Part shown: positions 49,693-57,963 of the stretch, piece by piece
Layout: each line of letters begins with the position of its first letter
How positions within the stretch are numbered: the stretch's first letter is position 1
Origin: DASSUW01 sp963740605
GTDB lineage: Bacteria; Actinomycetota; Thermoleophilia; Solirubrobacterales; Solirubrobacteraceae
Assembly (NCBI GenBank): GCA_963740605.1
Contig: CAVUFC010000028.1
Coordinates: 62,001 to 126,000 of the forward strand
Direction: 5' to 3'
DNA: 64,000 nucleotides
Position numbers and translations under genes: made by a program
The notes under the pieces: model-generated
Seen by the model: the letters and a program-made list of their open reading frames with translations, nothing else
Database searches by the model: none
Told to the model about the DNA's origin: nothing

Positions 49693-51093
49693 CTATGCCG
49701 TAGGGCTCGCCGTCCCGCTCATGCGGGCGGCGAGCTCGACGAGCATGCGGACGCCGTAGCCGGTGGCGCCGGGGCCGAACGCATCGCCGCGGTCGTCATC
49801 GAGCAACGCAGTGCCAAGCATGTCCACATGAGCCCACGGACCCTCACCCACAAACTGCTGAAGGAACGTCGCCGCGACGATCGGGAGGCCGAACGACCTT
49901 CCGGCGTTGTTGCGCAGGTCGGCCACGGTCGACTCGATCAGCGATCGGTAGCGCGGGTGCAGCGGCCATGGCCAGGCGAGGTCGCCGCTCGCGTTCCCGG
50001 CGTCCACCACGGCGTCGCGCCACGCGTCGTCGTTGGCGAACACGCCGGCGTACATGTCTCCCATTCCCCCGCGCATCGCGCCGGTCAGCGTCGCGAGGTC
50101 GACGAGGTGCGTGGCCCCGTCGCGACGCGCCCACCACAGCGCGTCGGCCAGGATCAGCCGGCCTTCGGCGTCGGGGTTCATCACCTCGACGGTCACTCCG
50201 GACGCGGTCGTGATGACGTCCGTCGGCCGGATCGCGGTGCCGCTGAGCATGTTCTCGCAGGCCGGCAGGACACCGGTGACCGGCAGCGGGAGCCCGAGCT
50301 CGGCGATCGCGCCCATCGCTCCGACGACCGCTGCGCCACCGCCCATGTCGGCCTTCTGGCGGACGATGTCCGACTGCGGCTTGAGGAAGTAGCCGCCGGT
50401 GTCGAACGTGACCGACTTGCCGACGAGCGCGAGGCGCGGAGCGTCCGGCGCGCCCGGCGGCTCGTGCCGGATGACGATCAGCACCGGGTCGATCGGGCTG
50501 CTGCCGCCAACGGCGGCCAGCGCACCGAGGCCGGCCTCGCGGGCGTCGATGACCTCCGTGCGGAGCCCGGGCAGCGCCGCGGCGCGTTCCGCCAGGCCCG
50601 TCGGGGAGACGACGTTCGCGGGCGCGTCGACCAGCTCGCGGGCGGCGTTCGTCCAGCGGCCGATGAGCGCCGCGCGGTCCGCAACGAGAGCCGAGTCGCC
50701 GGCACCGCAGATCACGAACCGCTCAACGCCGCGGGGAACGTCTCCGCTGCGCCACCGGCGCCGGTCGTAGCCGCCGATGACGGCGCCTTGCGCCAGCGCA
50801 CGCACCTGCTCCTCGACGGGGACGGGCAGCGACGCGTCGAGCGCCCAAGCGACCGTCCCGCCGGCGCGGCACGCGCGCACGGCGTGCGCGGCTGCGGTCA
50901 TCAATCCTTCGGCGTCGGGCGCAAGCGCCACGACGGCCAGCGGCCCCTCGGCCGCGTACACCATCGCGACGGGATCGGCATCCGCCAGGGCGCGGTCCGG
51001 AGCGCCCAGCTCCGCAGCCCGCTCCCCTGCCGCGACCGCGATCAGGTCAGCCCGGACCGCGTATGGATCGCCCCCAGTTACTTCTACTCGCAT
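49693..51093 (-). CDS. Leucyl aminopeptidase-family (M17) peptidase
   Basis: A 466-residue M17 metallopeptidase. N-terminal domain about 1-170; catalytic domain with LVGKSVTFDTGGYFLKP (Lys and Asp ligands), KADMGGGAAVVGAM, the conserved NPDAEGRLILADAL (usually NTDAEGR) and LATLTGAM. It cuts N-terminal residues from peptides in the cytoplasm as a hexamer. It is divergent from pqqA across 54 bases and convergent with the MntP-like gene. Because PqqA must be trimmed after cross-linking and no pqqF/pqqG is seen, it is a candidate for that step; this is inference from position. Confidence 0.9.
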   Translation of the reverse strand: MRVEVTGGDPYAVRADLIAVAAGERAAELGAPDRALADADPVAMVYAAEGPLAVVALAPDAEGLMTAAAHAVRACRAGGTVAWALDASLPVPVEEQVRALAQGAVIGGYDRRRWRSGDVPRGVERFVICGAGDSALVADRAALIGRWTNAARELVDAPANVVSPTGLAERAAALPGLRTEVIDAREAGLGALAAVGGSSPIDPVLIVIRHEPPGAPDAPRLALVGKSVTFDTGGYFLKPQSDIVRQKADMGGGAAVVGAMGAIAELGLPLPVTGVLPACENMLSGTAIRPTDVITTASGVTVEVMNPDAEGRLILADALWWARRDGATHLVDLATLTGAMRGGMGDMYAGVFANDDAWRDAVVDAGNASGDLAWPWPLHPRYRSLIESTVADLRNNAGRSFGLPIVAATFLQQFVGEGPWAHVDMLGTALLDDDRGDAFGPGATGYGVRMLVELAARMSGTASPTA

Positions 51094-51147
51094 CGTCGTC
51101 CAACGAACGTTATCGGTAAACTCTCATTCACCTGATTGGAGGCAAAT

Positions 51148-51222
51148 ATGACGTGGGTTAAGCCGAAGTTTGAGATCGTCGAGCTGTGCTCCGAGATCAC
51201 GTCCTACGTGTTCCATCGGTAG
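51148..51222 (+). CDS. pqqA: PQQ precursor peptide PqqA
   Basis: A 24-residue peptide, MTWVKPKFEIVELCSEITSY followed by VFHR and TAG. Glu16 and Tyr20 are separated by three residues, exactly as in known PqqA, where they are cross-linked to form the PQQ skeleton. The N-terminal TWxKPxF also matches. GGAGG lies 5 bases before the ATG. It is the first gene of pqqABCDE. TAAACT at 51117-51122 may be its -10 box. Confidence 0.95.
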   Translation: MTWVKPKFEIVELCSEITSYVFHR

Positions 51223-51266
51223 GCGCTTGAAGCGCGCCGTGGCCTCCGGCACGCGCTAGGGGCCAC

Positions 51267-52145
51267 GTGCGCGTTCGTGTTCTCGGCTCGGCCGCCGGTG
51301 GCGGCTTCCCGCAATGGAACTGCCACTGCGAAGTCTGCGAAGCCGCCCGCGCGGGCGTCCGCGCCGTGCCGCGCACCCAGTCGTCGATCGCGATCCGCGG
51401 GGCCGACGGGCCGTGGTTTCTCGTCAACGCCTCCCCCGACCTGCGCGAGCAGCTCGAGTCGCTCGACGCGCCGGAGGGCGTTCGCGCCTCGCCGATCGCC
51501 GGCGTCCTGCTGACCGACGCCGAGATCGACCACACGGCCGGCCTCCTACTGATGCGCGAGTCGGGCACCCCGCTGCGCATCTACGGCGAGGCGGGGATCA
51601 GGCGCGCGCTGAGCGACGGGTATCCCGTGCTCGCGGTGCTGGAGCGCTACTCGGGGACCGAGTGGGTCACGCTCGAGCCGGGACGGGCGCAGCCGCTCGC
51701 CGGCTCGAGCCTCGTGGTCGAGCCGTTCGCCGCGGGCGGCGACGCTCCGCGCTATCTCGACGGGGATCTGGAGGCCAGCGGGCTCGTCTTCGGCGACGGG
51801 GAGCACACGATCACCTACCTCCCCGGGCTCGCCAGACTCGACTACGACGTGCTCGCCCGGCTCGCCGGCAGCGACCTCGTGCTCGTCGACGGCACGTTCT
51901 GGCACGACGACGACCTCGCGCGGCAGGGCATCGCTTCGGACCGCAGCGCGCGCGACATGGGCCACGTGCCGCTGGCAGGACCCGGTGGCACCCTCGAGAT
52001 GCTGGCCGGGCTCGCCCGCCCCCGCAAGGTGCTCGTCCACATCAACAACACCAACCCGATCCTGCTCGAGGACTCCCCGGAGCGCGAGCAGGTCGTCCAG
52101 GCCGGCGTCGAAGTCGCCTACGATGGCCTCGAGGTCGAGCTGTGA
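51267..52145 (+). CDS. pqqB: PqqB, metallo-beta-lactamase-fold PQQ biosynthesis protein
   Basis: A 292-residue protein that hydroxylates the tyrosine part of the PQQ precursor. It begins VRVLGSAAGGGFPQWNCHCE, the family signature, and carries the CxC cysteines that bind structural zinc. Active-site metal ligands are in LTDAEIDHTAG, VDGTFWHDDDL and MGHVPLAGPGG; VLVHINNTNPIL closes the fold. GTG 51267; its stop overlaps the pqqC start (GTGA). Confidence 0.96.
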   Translation: MRVRVLGSAAGGGFPQWNCHCEVCEAARAGVRAVPRTQSSIAIRGADGPWFLVNASPDLREQLESLDAPEGVRASPIAGVLLTDAEIDHTAGLLLMRESGTPLRIYGEAGIRRALSDGYPVLAVLERYSGTEWVTLEPGRAQPLAGSSLVVEPFAAGGDAPRYLDGDLEASGLVFGDGEHTITYLPGLARLDYDVLARLAGSDLVLVDGTFWHDDDLARQGIASDRSARDMGHVPLAGPGGTLEMLAGLARPRKVLVHINNTNPILLEDSPEREQVVQAGVEVAYDGLEVEL

Positions 52146-52819
52146 GCGAAGAGTTCATCGGACGGCTGCGCTCGCAGGGCGGGCGCTACCACAACCTGCA
52201 CCCGTTCCACGGGCGCATGGACGCCGGCGCGCTCGGGCGCGAGGAGCTGCAGCGCTGGGTCACGAACCGCTTCTACTACCAGAAGTGCATCCCGCTGAAG
52301 GACGCCGCGATCCTGGCGAACTGCCCCGAGGTCGAGGTCCGGCGCCAGTGGATCCAGCGCATCGTCGACCACGACGGCACGGCCGAGGGCACCGGCGGAA
52401 CCGAGTCGTGGCTGCAGCTCGGGGAGGCGCTCGGCGTCACGCGCGATGAGCTGCTCGCCGAGCAGGGCGTGCTGCCCGGCGTCCGCTACGCCGTCGACGC
52501 GTACGTGAACTTCGCGCGCCGGCGGCCGTGGATCGAGGCGGTCGCATCGTCGCTGACCGAGCTGTTCGGCCCGGGCGCGATGAAGGTGCGGCTGGAGGCG
52601 TTCGAGCGTCACTACCCGTGGATCGACCCCGCCGGTCTCGAGTACTTCCGCACGCGTCTGGTCCAGGCGCCGCGCGACGCGCAGTACGCGCTCGACCTCA
52701 CCGTCGAGCGTTGCACGACGCCCGAGCAGCAGGACGCCGCTGTCGCGGCCCTGCGCTTCAAGACCGAGGTGCTGTGGGCGCAGCTCGACGCCATCGACCG
52801 CGGGGACACGCAGCCGTGA
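52142..52819 (+). CDS. pqqC: Pyrroloquinoline-quinone synthase PqqC
   Basis: A 225-residue cofactorless oxidase that performs ring closure and the final oxidation to PQQ. All-helical, heme-oxygenase-like fold. Signature segments: YHNLHPFHGRMDAGAL, WVTNRFYYQKCIPLKDAAIL, IVDHDGTAEGTGGTESWLQL and FERHYPWIDPAGLEYF. GTG 52142 overlaps the pqqB stop; TGA overlaps the pqqD start. Confidence 0.97.
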   Translation: MSEEFIGRLRSQGGRYHNLHPFHGRMDAGALGREELQRWVTNRFYYQKCIPLKDAAILANCPEVEVRRQWIQRIVDHDGTAEGTGGTESWLQLGEALGVTRDELLAEQGVLPGVRYAVDAYVNFARRRPWIEAVASSLTELFGPGAMKVRLEAFERHYPWIDPAGLEYFRTRLVQAPRDAQYALDLTVERCTTPEQQDAAVAALRFKTEVLWAQLDAIDRGDTQP

Positions 52820-53076
52820 CGCGCCCCCGCCTGGCCACCGGGGCGCGGCTCCGCTACGACGAGGTGCGCGAGGAGCACCTGCTGCTGATCCCCGAGGGCG
52901 CCGTACGGCTCAACCCGACCGCTGCCGAGGTGCTCGGGCTGTGCGATGGCGAGCGCTCGATCGACGACATCGTCGACGCCCTCGCGGCGCGCTACGACGG
53001 AGCGGACCTGCACGACGACGTCGTGGAGCTGGTCGACGCGATGGCGCAGAAAGGGCTCGTGGTCGATGCCGGCTAG
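52816..53076 (+). CDS. pqqD: PqqD, PqqA-binding chaperone
   Basis: An 86-residue peptide-recognition (RRE-type) protein that delivers PqqA to PqqE. It contains RYDEVREEHLLLIPEGAVRL, NPTAAEVLGLCDGERSIDDI and VVELVDAMAQKGLV, the standard winged-helix pattern. GTG 52816; separate from pqqC and pqqE rather than fused. Overlaps pqqE by 11 bases. Confidence 0.94.
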   Translation: MTRPRLATGARLRYDEVREEHLLLIPEGAVRLNPTAAEVLGLCDGERSIDDIVDALAARYDGADLHDDVVELVDAMAQKGLVVDAG

Positions 53077-54160
53077 ACCGTCGACGCTGATCGCCGAGCT
53101 CTCCTACCAGTGCCCGCTGCACTGCCCGTACTGCTCGAACCCGGTCGACATCGGCGGCGAGAAGTACCGCCGCGAGCTGGAGACCGAGCGCTGGCTCCGC
53201 GCATTCGGGGAGGCGCGCCGGCTCGGGGTCCTGCAGCTCGCGCTCACCGGCGGTGAGCCGATGCTGCGCCGCGACCTCGACGAGCTGTGCGCCGGCGCCC
53301 GCGCCGCCGGCTTGTACTCGTCGCTCATCACGGCCGGGACGCTGTTCACGCGCGCGCGGGCCGAGGCGCTCAAACAGGCCGGGCTCGACCACGTCCAGAT
53401 CTCGATCCAGAGCCCGGACCCCGAGGACAACGACCGCATCGCCGGCAACCGATCCTTCGACAAGAAGATCGCGGCCGCACGGGCGGCGAAGGAGCTCGAC
53501 TTCCCGCTGACGATCAACACCGTGCTGCACCGGGCGAACCTCGATCGCATCGAGCAGCTGCTCGAGCTCGCACTCGAGCTCGGCGCGCAACGGCTGGAGC
53601 TGGCGAACACGCAGTACTACGGCTGGGCGGTCCCGAACCAGGGTGCGCTGATGCCCACGCGTGACCAGCTCCAGCGCGGCGAGGAGGCGGTCCAGCGATT
53701 CCGCGCGCGCGTCGGCCCCAAGGTCGACGTCCTGTGGGTGCTGCCCGACTACTTCGAGGACCTGCCGAAGCCGTGCATGGGCGGTTGGGGCCAAACGGCG
53801 ATCGTGATGGCGCCGAACGGCGACGTCCTGCCCTGTCAGGCCGCGGCCACGATCCCCGAGCTCGAGTTCGCCAACGTCCGCGATCACTCGCTGGAGTGGA
53901 TCTGGAACGAGTCGGACGCGTTCATGCGCTTCCGCGGGACCGACTGGATGCAGGAGCCGTGCCGGTCCTGTCCGCTCGGCCGGCAGGAGCAGGACTTCGG
54001 CGGCTGCCGCTGCCAGGCGCTCCGTCTTACCGGCGATGCGCGCGCCACCGATCCGGTCTGCCAGTTCTCGCCGCATCACGACCGCATCGTCGCCGCGCGC
54101 ACGCCCGCGGACACCGAGGAGTTCGTGTACCGCACGATGAAGCGGGCCGCGCGGGTCTAG
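53066..54160 (+). CDS. pqqE: PqqE, radical SAM PQQ cross-linking enzyme
   Basis: A 364-residue radical SAM/SPASM enzyme that forms the Glu-Tyr carbon-carbon bond in PqqA. The radical cluster cysteines are Cys16, Cys20 and Cys23 (CPLHCPYC), followed by LALTGGEPMLRRDLDEL. The C-terminal SPASM region has KPCMGGWGQ, GDVLPCQAA and a cluster of Cys (EPCRSCPLG, GGCRCQAL) for two auxiliary Fe-S clusters. ATG 53066 lies inside pqqD. It ends 4 bases before the convergent regulator gene. Confidence 0.97.
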   Translation: MPARPSTLIAELSYQCPLHCPYCSNPVDIGGEKYRRELETERWLRAFGEARRLGVLQLALTGGEPMLRRDLDELCAGARAAGLYSSLITAGTLFTRARAEALKQAGLDHVQISIQSPDPEDNDRIAGNRSFDKKIAAARAAKELDFPLTINTVLHRANLDRIEQLLELALELGAQRLELANTQYYGWAVPNQGALMPTRDQLQRGEEAVQRFRARVGPKVDVLWVLPDYFEDLPKPCMGGWGQTAIVMAPNGDVLPCQAAATIPELEFANVRDHSLEWIWNESDAFMRFRGTDWMQEPCRSCPLGRQEQDFGGCRCQALRLTGDARATDPVCQFSPHHDRIVAARTPADTEEFVYRTMKRAARV

Positions 54161-54164
54161 GACA

Positions 54165-55559
54165 CTAGAGCCCGAGCGCGCGCCGCACGGCCGGGACGTT
54201 GCGCCGCGACACCGGCACGGGCTCACGCGCCGCGTCGTCCATGATCAGCGTCAGGTCGCCCTTCGGCCCGCGCTCGACCTCGCGGACGCGAGTGAGGTTG
54301 ACGAGGAAGCGCCGGTGGACACGCAGGAACTCGCTGCCGACGAGCTCCTCCTCGAGCTTGTCGATGCCGTGCATCGCCGCCTGGAGGCGCCCTTCCTCGG
54401 TGACGAGCCAGACGTCGTTGCCGTCCGCCTCCGCGTAGTGGACCTCGGACCGGCGGAGCAGCACCATCCGGCTGCCACTCACTCCCACGAGACGCGGCGC
54501 GGGCATCGGTACGGCCTCGGGCACCTCGGGCTCGACCGGGTCGCCGTCCGCGAATCCGAACACCGCGAGCGTCCCGATCGGCTGGTCGCCGAGGAAGACC
54601 GGCCGCAGGGTCATCCGGCAGGGCTCGCTGTTGAGCTCCGTCACGATGTGCGTCGAGCCGACCCAGTCGTGGTCGAGGCGCGCCTGCTTGATCGCGTGGC
54701 GCGCGAACGGGCCGAGGTCGAGGCCCGTTTGCCAGCGCCCCGCCGGGTCGTACGCGGGCACCCGTGCCGGCACGCCGAGCACGAGGCTGGCCCCCTCGTC
54801 GGCGATGACGATCCTGCCCCGGGCGTCCAGCGCGGCGAGCGACTGTCCGGCGAGCGTCCGGGTCTGCGCGAAGACCGCAGCGAGCTCGGCACCGGTGTCG
54901 CGGGCGCGCTGGCGCAATCCCGCGCTGGCGTTGCGCACGCCCCTGGACAGCCACGTCGCGGCCTCGGCCGGGAGATGGCTGCGCCACGTCGAGACGTCGA
55001 GCACGGCGACGGCCTCGCTCGTCACGGGGTCGCGTACCGCCACGCCCGCGCACACCCACTCGTCAAAGCCCGTGCACCAGTGCTCGGGCCCGCTGATCAG
55101 GACCGCTCCGGGTGCCTCGAGCGCGGTGCCCATGCCATTCGTCCCGGTCGCCCACTCCGACCAGCACGCCCATGGCGCCATGTTGCTCTCCCGCGCACGC
55201 GCCAGCGTCTCGCTGTCGCCCTGGACGGTCAGGATGCGCCCCGCGGCGTCGGCGACGGTGACGACGCCACCGACGCTCGCCGCGTCGACGGCGATCGAAG
55301 CCGCGGCCCCGCCGAGCTGCGCGAACACGATCTCATGCTCGAGCGTGTGCTCGCTCGAGGACTCCTCCTGCGCTGATGCGAGCGGTGCCCGGGTCAGGCC
55401 AGGGTTGACGTGATACTGCTCGCGACAGCGATACCACGAGGTGGCCACTTCAGGCCGGACGCCGCGCACGCGGTCGTCGCCGCCCAAAAATCGTTCACGA
55501 GCCGTGGTCACCGCCTGGTACCGCTCAGCGTCTCTCGTGCGCTTTGCGGTCCGGCTCAT
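54165..55559 (-). CDS. GAF-LytTR transcriptional regulator
   Basis: A 464-residue regulator. Residues about 60-230 are a GAF-type sensor of the AcoR style (SVGGVVTVADAAGRILTVQG, WATGTNGMGTALEAPGAVLI); a second sensory part spans about 240-340. The C-terminal ~100 residues form a LytTR DNA-binding domain (VHYAEADGNDVWLVTEEGRL, FLRVHRRFLVNLTRVREVER). It lacks an AAA domain, so unlike AcoR it acts with normal sigma. Convergent with pqqE, so a role in controlling the PQQ dehydrogenase or pqq genes is likely from context. ATG 55559. Confidence 0.85.
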   Translation of the reverse strand: MSRTAKRTRDAERYQAVTTARERFLGGDDRVRGVRPEVATSWYRCREQYHVNPGLTRAPLASAQEESSSEHTLEHEIVFAQLGGAAASIAVDAASVGGVVTVADAAGRILTVQGDSETLARARESNMAPWACWSEWATGTNGMGTALEAPGAVLISGPEHWCTGFDEWVCAGVAVRDPVTSEAVAVLDVSTWRSHLPAEAATWLSRGVRNASAGLRQRARDTGAELAAVFAQTRTLAGQSLAALDARGRIVIADEGASLVLGVPARVPAYDPAGRWQTGLDLGPFARHAIKQARLDHDWVGSTHIVTELNSEPCRMTLRPVFLGDQPIGTLAVFGFADGDPVEPEVPEAVPMPAPRLVGVSGSRMVLLRRSEVHYAEADGNDVWLVTEEGRLQAAMHGIDKLEEELVGSEFLRVHRRFLVNLTRVREVERGPKGDLTLIMDDAAREPVPVSRRNVPAVRRALGL

Positions 55560-55642
55560 ATCTCCTCTCAGGCCGAAGACTATCCCGCTGCGGACGCCAG
55601 CCGCCACCCGGTTAATCCGACCGTTAACGAGTGTCCGAAAAC

Positions 55643-56308
<666 letters not shown>

Positions 56309-56348
56309 GAGCGACAAGTCTAGAATAGGGTGGTCCTGGTGTAGGTAG

Positions 56349-56380
56349 CCGTACTTGTTTTCTAGGACTAACTAGTACGG
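56349..56380. promoter_or_regulatory. Inverted repeat in the HxlR/exporter divergent gap
   Basis: CCGTACT (56349-56355) and AGTACGG (56374-56380), an inverted repeat with 18 bases between, lie just before the exporter ATG at 56388. Position and GTAC-type half-sites suit an HxlR operator. Confidence 0.5.
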
Positions 56381-56387
56381 TTGCGCA

Positions 56388-57833
56388 ATGAATCCTCCCC
56401 TCCCCACTCCATCCGCGCCCGACCCTCACCGCTGGAAGGCGCTCGCCCTGCTGTGTACGGCGTTCTTCATGGTCATCCTCGACTCGGCCATCGTCGTCGT
56501 GGCGCTGCCGTCGATCGGCGCGGACCTGAGCTTCGCCGCGAGCGACCTCCAGTGGGTGCTGAGCGCCTACCTGCTGAGCTTCGGCGGCCTGCTGCTGCTC
56601 GGTGGACGCGCGGCCGACCTGCTCGGGCGCCGGCGCGTGTTCATGACGGGGACGGCGCTGTTCGCGCTCGCCTCGCTCGCGTGCGGGCTGGCCGGCTCGG
56701 TCGACGCGCTGATCGCGGCCCGCGTCGTGCAGGGCATGGCCGCGGCGATCATGACGCCGACCGCGCTGTCGATCGTGACCACCACGTTCGCGGAAGGCGC
56801 GGAGCGCAACAAGGCGCTCGGCATCTGGGCCGCGATCGGCGGCGTCGGCGCAACCGCCGCGTGGCTGGTCGGCGGCCCGATCACCGACGGCCTCGGCTGG
56901 GAGTGGATCTTCTTCATCAACGTGCCGGTCGCGCTCGCGGTCGTGGCGCTGAGCCCGGTGTTGCTGCGCGAGAGCCGTGACAGCGCGCACGGGCGCCAGT
57001 TCGACTTCGCCGGGGCGGTGACGATCACCGCCGCCCTCGTGGCGCTCGTCTACGCCGTGGTCGAAGCGCCCAAGACGGGCTGGGCATCCGGCCAGACGCT
57101 CGGCCTGCTCGCTGCGTCGGCTGTGCTGATCGCGCTGTTCGTGGCGATCGAGGCGCGCTCCGCCGCCCCGCTCGCACCGCTGCGCGTGTTCCGCTCGCGC
57201 GCGCTCGTGGGCGGCAACCTCGTGCTCCTCGCGCTCGGGATGCTCGCGTTCGGGATGCCGTTCATCCTCACCCAGTACGCGCAGGACGTCCTGCACTACT
57301 CGGCGCTCGAGTTCGGGCTCGTCTCGGTCGTCATGCCCGTGACGGCGGCGCTCGGATCGATCATCGGGCAAGCGGTCGCCACCAAGGGCGGGCTGCGTCC
57401 GGTCGCCACCGCCGGGCTCGCGCTGACGGCCCTCGGGTGCCTGTTCCTGACGCAGGTGTCCGTCGACGGCAGCTACTTCGGGGACATCTTCCTCGGGCTG
57501 CTGCTGTTCGGCCCCGGGCTCGGCGCGACCTACGTGGCGGGCTCGATCGGCTCGCTGGCCGGGGTCGCCGAGGCGGACGCGGGGCTCGCTTCGGGCCTGA
57601 ACAACTCGTCGTTCCAGATCGGCGGAGCGATCGGCGTGGCGATCGTGTCGACCGTCGCCGTGTCCCAGGCCGACGGCAGCAGCCCGCTCGCCGCGCTCAC
57701 CAACGGCTTCCAGGCCGCCTTCGCCACGGCGATCATCTTCGCCGCGGTCGGGCTGCTGGCCGCCGTGGCCGTGCTCGGAAAGCTCCGCGCTCCCGCTCCC
57801 GCTCCCGCGCCCGCCGCCGCGCTGGCGGACTAG
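56388..57833 (+). CDS. MFS multidrug exporter, DHA2 (EmrB/QacA) family
   Basis: A 481-residue transporter with 14 predicted helices. Family motifs: LDSAIVVVALPSIGADL (helix 1), the motif A loop GGRAADLLGRRRVFMTG, and motif C-like WAAIGGVGATAAWLVGGPI. The C-terminus is an Ala/Pro tail. It should expel hydrophobic compounds using the proton gradient. ATG 56388; the divergent HxlR-SCP2 regulator probably represses it until a ligand binds. Confidence 0.92.
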   Translation: MNPPLPTPSAPDPHRWKALALLCTAFFMVILDSAIVVVALPSIGADLSFAASDLQWVLSAYLLSFGGLLLLGGRAADLLGRRRVFMTGTALFALASLACGLAGSVDALIAARVVQGMAAAIMTPTALSIVTTTFAEGAERNKALGIWAAIGGVGATAAWLVGGPITDGLGWEWIFFINVPVALAVVALSPVLLRESRDSAHGRQFDFAGAVTITAALVALVYAVVEAPKTGWASGQTLGLLAASAVLIALFVAIEARSAAPLAPLRVFRSRALVGGNLVLLALGMLAFGMPFILTQYAQDVLHYSALEFGLVSVVMPVTAALGSIIGQAVATKGGLRPVATAGLALTALGCLFLTQVSVDGSYFGDIFLGLLLFGPGLGATYVAGSIGSLAGVAEADAGLASGLNNSSFQIGGAIGVAIVSTVAVSQADGSSPLAALTNGFQAAFATAIIFAAVGLLAAVAVLGKLRAPAPAPAPAAALAD

Positions 57834-57929
57834 GGCGAAATCGTTCACCGGCGGACAGCCTCGATCGCTGCAGTCCGGGACACGCTTCCCCCGCCGGCCG
57901 ACGAAGGGCACGTCAACCGGCCGGGCCAC

Positions 57930-57957
57930 TTTGAGTAGCTCCCGCCTCGCGTACGAT
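57930..57957 (+). promoter_or_regulatory. Leaderless promoter of the HEAT-TIR gene
   Basis: TTTGAG (57930-57935) and TACGAT (57952-57957) are 16 bases apart. The GTG at 57964 is 7 bases after the -10 box, at the expected transcription start, and no ribosome site precedes it. Confidence 0.5.
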
Positions 57958-57963
57958 GGCGCG

